64,000 bases of DNA, taken from the NCBI RefSeq assembly GCF_020520425.1, contig NC_079490.1, positions 41,610,723 through 41,674,722 on the forward strand, given 5' to 3'. Under the pieces are notes generated by a model. It was not told where the DNA came from and did not search any database. It saw only the letters and a program-made list of their open reading frames with translations. A program made the translations under genes and the position numbers. Of the stretch, positions 58,052 to 64,000 are shown one piece after another. This DNA is from Spinacia oleracea. Its lineage: Eukaryota; Streptophyta; Magnoliopsida; Caryophyllales; Amaranthaceae. Within the stretch, counting starts at the first letter, position 1. Every line of letters begins with the position of its first letter.

Positions 58052-60982
58052 TGTAACACCCCGACAATTCCCATTTTCTAAAATAACCTCTTTTTAAATA
58101 TAACTGTAGGGAATTATCAAAGTATTATCGCCCGTGTGAAAACGTTACGGCTTATTCAGAATTTTGCAGCGGAAAACATAAAACTAACTTTTAGGTTCAT
58201 AAATAATCTATTACATATTAGGTCCAAACCAATTAACTGAATTAAGGAAATACGAATAGTACGACAAATTTCAAATCCAAGTTAACAAATTAAATCACTT
58301 AATTAAACGAATAGAACTACAAGCTCTCTAATCCCGATCCCAATGATGCATCATCTTCAAACCTGTAGATGGGCAACGCTTATTGATCCTTAGAGACTGC
58401 TCACCAAAGATGGGTCATCACAGGATCAATAAGGCATAGCCATGATCAACACACACAAACAAAGCACGTAATCAGCAAAGCTGAGTACTACATACTAAAA
58501 CAACAACAATCCTAGCATGATACTATCAAATCCACAACCCTAACATGATACTAATAAATATAAGTAAGGACAGACAAACCATAATAATTTGACGATTATA
58601 CTTGACTAGACTAAGCTAGACTTAATAACCATAATATCATTTTAGTTGAAATAGACAATGGACCGAGTTGACCATCCAGAAGTCTTCACTAAGGAAGACG
58701 AGGTACGGGCGCGACTCCGTAACCTCAGTGACCTACGATATCGAGGAACGTTTAAATAAAAATAGGACACGGTGATCAATCCGGTCCCAGAAAAGGCCAT
58801 GGGCTACCACCATGAACCCCAACTCCTGTTTGTCCGTCACTTCAGACGTGCACAGTCTAAAGCTATTGCTATTCAGTTTCACTTTACATGATTTACAAAT
58901 TGAGATTCCGTTATGACTCAACCATTACATAAGACAGACAATTCACCTTTGTTCACAACTGTTTTTATCTTGGAATTAAGTAAGTGATCATAACAGCATC
59001 AATCAAGACTCATTCCAACTTAACCAACCTTTCCTTTAACCATGAGCAACCCTGTATATGGGCATAAAGTTTCAACTTACTAAACAAGGTCCTCCGCCCT
59101 TATAAAGTAGTGAAAAGATAGAAAGGGAACAACAACCAATTGATCCAACCCAATCATGTAGAATAATCTAGTGTTCCCAACCAACATGTTTGTATCAAAC
59201 ATCCATACTAACATGTTACAGTTCTTATAGTGCAAAATAAGTTCAATAAGTTTGTCCAACAGTATTAAACATGCACATTCAATATAACCCAGTTCGTCCA
59301 TAATATCAACATCACCAAGTTCAACAATAATATCAACATAACCAAATTCAACAACAAGATTCAACATGGTTTCAACAATTAGCACACATTCCAAGCACAC
59401 AGGTATGTACGTACCTTGTGTAAACAAACTGATAGGCCACTTTAACACTTTCAAAAGTCGCCTAAAGAGAATTCTCCGCCTAAAACAACCAACAAATAAT
59501 CCCAATAAATTCCTAATCATTGACAACCATAAGAAAGCATTCTAAATGCATCCTAAACATATTTAGAACTTTCCCCACTATCAAAACTTAAACATTTGAT
59601 TTCCTAGAATCATGATTATTGAATTAGTGATTGAAATTCGTTGAAAACTTTTGCAAACATCGTACTTTAAATTTTCAGCAATATAATTTCATTTAAAAGC
59701 TTCACCATGGTCAATCTACGTTCCTAGTATCTCAACACAACCAATTCAATGATCCATACTCAACCTATCATGATTAATAATCATAAAAACCTTGACTTTC
59801 ATACTTTAAACAATCAAAAACCAATATTTCAATGTAATTAGATAATCTGAAAATTAATAACTTTATTATAAAATTCATATAATCTCAAATTTATAATTTA
59901 AATCACAAAACCCATAACTTTAATTCAAGAAAACATAATTCAAGTTAATAAATTATGATTAAGCCCTAATCTTAATTTTAATTACTCAAAACTGAAATTA
60001 ATTCGTTTATAATGACAACACTCAAATCTGAAAATCATATTCCACAATAAAAATTATAAATTTAATTCAAGAATATCATTTAAATTAACAAACTATAATT
60101 AAAATAATTAGTTACTTAGGGTTTAAGAAATAACCAAGAAAGAAGGAGGAGTAGGAGTGACCGGCGGACAGAGGTGGCTCGCGGCAAAGGGGCTGGACAC
60201 GGCGGTTGTGTGCGGTGGCTGCTGCGCGAACGAGTGGTGGTCAGCCACAATCAGTTGAATACACAACCACAATCAAAAGAATAAAATAGAAAAGAGAAAG
60301 GGAGGAGGAAAGAGAACTACCGGCCGGCGGTCAGGAGGTGTTGGCGGCGGCAGGGAGTCGGCGGCAGCGAGTCTTGGTGGTTACTGGTCCCACACACCAC
60401 AAGTAAGGGTTTGCAAGAACAAAAATTAGCACTCAAAAGAGGAACGAAGGAGGAGAGATCGAATGAGAGGGAGAAGGAAACTCACCGGCGTCGAGGAGTC
60501 CGGCGGCGAGAGCTCAGTCGTGAGGGAGGAGAGCAGCGGCGAGGAGAGAGAGAGTTCTTGAGGGTTTGCAACTTACGTGAATAGTGAAGGAGGGTTTTGG
60601 TTTCCTTTCTCTAGTTTTCACGTGAATCAGGAAGAGAAAGAGAATAGGGTTTTATTTTTTTTGTTTTACATGAATTAGAAAAGAGAAAGGAGTATGGTCA
60701 TATGGGTTTTGTTGGTTTGGGCTTTGCCCAATTGGGCTAGGAATAGTAATTAGGATTTGCTTTCTAATTCCAATAGAACGTGATTTCAAAATTCGAATTC
60801 GTTTCAACGTAAAATTCAAAAATACATTTGATTTCGTAAATCATTTGAAATATTCAAAATGTAATAACATAATTATATTTCAATTACATATTCATTTCTA
60901 AAATTCGTAAATTTACATTTAAATATATTAAATATACGTTGAAGTATATAATTAAAATATAATAAAATTACGGGGGATTACA
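58052..60982 (-). mobile_element. 5' LTR of the Tekay element
   Basis: 2931 bp, same length as the other LTR. Observed differences from it are at about 58094 (T for A), 59791 (C for A), 60847 (G for A) and 60943 (G for A). The element is transcribed from this LTR toward lower coordinates. Confidence 0.95.
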
Positions 60983-62563
60983 GCTAGAGGCCGCAGTTAG
61001 CCTTGGAGTCAAACATCTACAAGTCTTCGGGGATTCTTCCCTAATAATCAACCACATATCCAAAAGATGGAAGGTCCGAAGCACTAGTGTCTCAAAATAT
61101 TAAGCTCACTTAGACCAAATAGTCGAGCAATTCGAAAAAATCGAGTATACGTACTTACCAAGAGACGACAACCAATTCGCGGATGCACTAGCAAAGTTAG
61201 CTTCAATGCTCAACATCCCGAATGAGTGGGACGGAATGACCCTTCGAGTCGAACGAAGAAAAGAGCCGGCTTATTGCTGTGCCATAGACTCCGAACCTGA
61301 AAACACCGAAGAAGAACCATGGTATACGGACATCCTTCGTTACAAAACAAGTGGGGAATTCCCCCCAAACACCTCCCCGCGAGCACAAAAGACCCTACGC
61401 CTCCTCGCGTCACAATATAGCATAATCCTGGGGGAATTGTACAAATACACGCTGAACAAAATCAAGTTACTTTGTGTTCACCAAAACCAAGCCCAAAGAC
61501 TAATGGAAGAATACCATAAGGCGTGTGTGGACCTCATATGAACGGAAAAATGCTATCCCGGAAAATATCCCGCTCAGGGTATTATTGGACCACCATGGAA
61601 ACCGATTGCCATCACTTTGTGAAAACTTGCCCAAAATGCCAAATCTTCAGTAACCTTAACCACTTACCTCCCTCAGAACTATACACCTTCACTTCCCCAT
61701 GGCCCTTTTCTACCTGGGGTATAGATATAATCGGAAAAGTAACGCCCACAGGCGTAGGGGGACACGAGTACGTTTTAGTCGCAATTGACTACTTCACTAA
61801 ATGGGTAGAGGTAGTCTCCTACGCAAAATTAACGGCCAAACATGAAGCTCGATTCCTAAAAAAGAACATATTCTGTCGATACGGGGTTCCACATGAAATC
61901 ATAAGCGACCAAGGTTCCCACTTTAGGGCCGAAGTCCAAGACCTGCTCGAAAAATATCATGTCAAACATCATAAATCCTCTCCCTACATGCCGCAAATGA
62001 ACGGCGCAGTAGAGGCGGCCAACAAAAACATTAAAGTCATAATCGAAAAAATGGCCGAAAATTATAAGGATTGGCCCAACAAATTACACTTTGCATTATG
62101 GGGTTATCGAACCTCAATCCGCACCTCCATTGGAGGAACACCCTACTCCTTGGTATACGGAATGGAAGCAGTTCAACCGATAGAGTTAGAAATTCCCTCC
62201 CTCCGGATCGTCCTAGAAAGCAAGCTACCCGAGGCCGATTGGGTTCAAGCTAGGTACGACGAGCTCGTTCTTTTAGACGAACAGAGGTTGAGAGCTTTAC
62301 ATCACGTGCAAGTGTATCAAAAGCGTATCGCAAGGCAATTCAACAAAAGAGTCAAACCTCGAAATATCAAAGAAGGCGATTTTGTGTTAAAAGAAGTCCG
62401 CGCACCTACTACGGACCCCCGAGGAAAAATCCGGCCTAATTGGACCGGACCATATTTTGTAAAGACTATCCTTCCTGGCGGAGCGGTCCAACTGGCTGAC
62501 ATAGATGGAGCGGAATTCGCCAACCTCACGAATTTAGACCAATTGAAAAAGTACTATATTTAA
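60983..62563 (+). pseudogene. pol: Tat II pol part 2: rest of aRNH and integrase
   Basis: Continues with LEAAVSLGVKHLQVFGDSSL, the rest of the second RNase H. A TAA lies near 61100, then DALAKLASMLNIPNEWDGM. A frame change at about 61530 leads into integrase from 61523 (CGPHMNGKMLSRKI). It carries CHHFVKTCPKCQ zinc residues, WGIDIIGKV and DYFTKWVEV, SDQGSHFRAE with the second Asp, and GAVEAANKNIK with Glu. The C-terminus LTNLDQLKKYYI ends with TAA at 62561-62563. Integrase itself is intact; the pol polyprotein is not. Confidence 0.88.
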
Positions 62564-63460
62564 TAAACTTCAGTCTGGATTTAAGGCATCTAATAATATA
62601 CATTAAGACTCATAAGCAAGCATTCTGCGCATTACTCTAACCAAACGGCATAAGACTCGCTAAAGTAGAAAGGGCGAAGAACACAGTTTCAACGCCCAGG
62701 ACTGGGCGCTGTTATATTTCACGCCCAGGCCTGGGCGCCGATATTCCCAACGCCCAAGCTTGGGCGTCATTCTCTCTTGCCACCAATTCTCCCGCTTTTG
62801 CAAGTGTTCGTACTCCTTTTTCGGATCATCAAAAGAACCACGAACACTTGGGGGGGGGGGGTAGCAGACGTGTAATGAACACCCCTTTAAAAAAAAACAT
62901 ATAGCTAGAACTACGCGCGACCTGATTCTGACAAGATACGTAGGCAATCCTTACCAAGGATTCGGTCCAATAAAAAATAATAATAAAGTCATGGAACACA
63001 TCAAGAGGAAAAGATATTACAAAGGGCACTATACCCTAACCCATGCACGAGCAAGGCCAAATAGAACGAAAAACGGAGACACAAAAAATATTTCAGGAAC
63101 AAATCCAACAAAGGAGTATGGCACGAGTCGGCAAAAAAGGGAACCCCCAAATGTAGACATAAGAAAACATACGTATGTAATCCCCCCCAAGCAGTCGGCT
63201 AGTCTAAATATGTGTGCACTCTTGTATGAACTCATTTTTTCTATTAAAGAACAATATATGGAATTCTTTTTTTTTTTTCAAAATTCGTCGTTGGTTTAGA
63301 AACTTTATACCGTCATAATGCTATGTGTTGAGGCCTCAGTTGATAAAGGCAAACCTAGCAAGCCCATGGAAGGCTCAAAACATTCTTGCACCAAAAATTC
63401 GCAAAAATAAATAAAACATATATACATGCGAAATACAAGAATGAATAAATACAACATAGA
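62564..63460 (+). other. 3' untranslated region of Tat element II
   Basis: Non-coding after integrase. It has GC palindrome motifs (62683-62772), a run of about twelve G at 62850-62861, a block CTAGAACTACGCGCGACCTG near 62905 and GATACGTAGGCAATCC near 62935. I know the last two from the 3' regions of other Tat elements. The G run resembles a polypurine tract, but no LTR start follows it. The rest (63100-63460) is AT-rich. Confidence 0.65.
62683..62772. repeat. CGCCC...GGGCG palindromic motifs, 3' copy
   Basis: Three motifs in a row: ACGCCCAGGACTGGGCGC, ACGCCCAGGCCTGGGCGC and ACGCCCAAGCTTGGGCG, spaced by short AT linkers. The second and third are perfect palindromes (CGCCCAGGCCTGGGCG and CGCCCAAGCTTGGGCG). 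Confidence 0.9.
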
Positions 63461-63467
63461 AGCAAGC

Positions 63468-63959
63468 CTAAGACTCGTCATCGGCTTCATGCCTCCAAGC
63501 CTCGCCGGTCCATCCGCTCCACGCCCCGTGGTGTGAGGACCCCCAACCAGAATCGCCCCAAAACTGAGGCTGTGGCTGCGACTCGGGACTGGGCTCTCGA
63601 GCCATCGACACGGAACGTCGCCTACGCTCCGGCTCGAACCTCTCCCCAGAAGAACTCACCCGCACATCAGAACGGCGATGCCGTAGGGACGAGTGTCGTA
63701 CTCTCTCTCTCTCCTCAGGGCCGCGTCCCCCGCCAGATGGTCTTGTGTCATCGGCCCCCGCTCGTCCGGTCCCCGTCTGCAGAAACAAAAAAGGAAAGTG
63801 AGTGACAGAAAGCCAAATAAAAGGTACAAATCAAAAAAAATGGCACATTACCTGAGTAGAGCGGGGACTCCTGCAAGAAAGTGCAGATCGGGCCCGAACC
63901 AACGCGGACTTCAACCGGTTGATCACCCCCACCATCGCGTTGACCGTACGGGCCGGAAC
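63468..63959 (-). CDS. Antisense, apparently spliced gene downstream of Tat II pol
   Basis: The minus strand, opposite to pol. The last exon (63776-63468) encodes TGTGRAGADDTRPSGGGRGP and on to GSSHHGAWSGWTGEAWRHEA and DDES before TAG at 63470-63468. It is rich in Arg, Ser and Gly. Upstream is an intron-like 63777-63851 with CAG|GTAATG donor and TTTCTGCAG acceptor. Next comes an exon 63852-63959 of exactly 36 codons in the same phase (VPARTVNAMVGVINRLKSAL and onward). Its left border has TTACTAAC and CATTTCAG, another acceptor with a branch site. No start codon is in view; the gene continues beyond 64000. Function unknown. Confidence 0.6.
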
Positions 63960-64000
63960 CTGAAATGAGAACGTTAGTAACAAAAGAAAACCGAAAAAAT
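63960..64000 (-). other. Intron-like sequence of the antisense gene at the window edge
   Basis: On the minus strand this reads as a T-rich stretch, then GTTACTAACG and TTCTCATTTCAG, a textbook branch site and acceptor. It supports a further upstream exon outside the window. Confidence 0.5.

Larger units (their letters stand above)
48677..60982 (-). mobile_element. Complete young Tekay-type chromovirus (Ty3/gypsy)
   Basis: A 12306-bp element on the minus strand with two LTRs of 2931 bp each. The LTRs differ at only about four positions that I could find, with no indels. The 5-bp duplication is GCTAG (48672-48676 and 60983-60987). A tRNA-iMet-type primer site and a purine-rich tract lie beside the LTRs. 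Gag-pol is one uninterrupted 1515-codon frame with a C-terminal chromodomain. It split the aRNH domain of Tat element II. Everything needed for autonomous movement appears present. Confidence 0.96.
43326..64000 (+). mobile_element. Tat-lineage Ty3/gypsy element II, runs off the window
   Basis: Plus strand: 5' LTR (43326-44818), primer-site-like sequence, long leader without a recognisable gag, and pol from 46547. Pol includes RT, RNase H and a second RNase H. The second RNase H is split at 48676/60983 by the Tekay insertion. Integrase ends at 62563, followed by a long 3' region with an antisense gene. No 3' LTR appears before 64000. Without the Tekay element about 8.4 kb is visible. Stops at 47273 and near 48297 and 61100 indicate an inactive copy. 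Confidence 0.88.

Noticed and set aside
62850..62861. G run as the polypurine tract just before a 3' LTR
   Set aside because: No LTR start (TGTAGACACC) follows, so the 3' LTR must lie further on, beyond the window.
63533..63968. Plus-strand frames overlapping the antisense gene
   Set aside because: They lack splice logic and domain character; the minus strand has in-phase exons with consensus borders.

Overview
The window is nuclear DNA from a flowering plant. It is a stack of nested transposable elements around a long, decayed piece of chloroplast DNA. I see no intact single-copy host gene. Gene order rpoC2-rps2-atpI-atpH-atpF-atpA-trnR-trnG-trnS-psbI-psbK-trnQ-rps16 is the standard angiosperm plastid order. 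The LTR elements are the usual plant lineages: Ty3/gypsy Tat, Athila and Tekay, and Ty1/copia. A eudicot, perhaps Caryophyllales, is my guess from general impression only.

Layout. 1-1020: degraded Tekay-like LTR sequence. About 1262-17200: a collinear nuclear plastid insertion (NUPT, about 13.8 kb of plastid DNA), split at 8042-10157 by a solo LTR with 5-bp target duplications. About 17200-24965: a damaged Tat-lineage element (I) with a 38-bp tandem array, broken gag, pol with two RNase H domains, and one LTR. 24966-37612: a 5'-truncated Ty1/copia element. It is split by a CACTA transposon (26011-34961, 3-bp TSD) and by a small hAT element (36789-37535, 8-bp TSD). The CACTA carries fragments of three host genes and was itself hit by a Tekay-type solo LTR (30359-34916). 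That LTR contains a Mutator-like element (30721-32450, 9-bp TSD) with what look like captured gene pieces.

38136-43325: minus-strand Athila gag, primer-binding site and LTR, the LTR interrupted by another solo LTR (41249-43190). 43326-64000: a second Tat-lineage element (II), running off the right edge. It is split inside its second RNase H domain by a complete, very young Tekay chromovirus on the minus strand (48677-60982). That element has near-identical 2931-bp LTRs, a 5-bp TSD, an uninterrupted 1515-codon gag-pol with a C-terminal chromodomain, and an extra acidic reading frame upstream of gag.

The observations I rate highest are the extra acidic ORF with a SUMO-interaction-like motif in the young Tekay element, an antisense and apparently spliced gene downstream of pol in Tat element II, and the host-gene fragments carried by the CACTA and Mutator-like elements. 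The nesting also gives a readable relative order of insertions.
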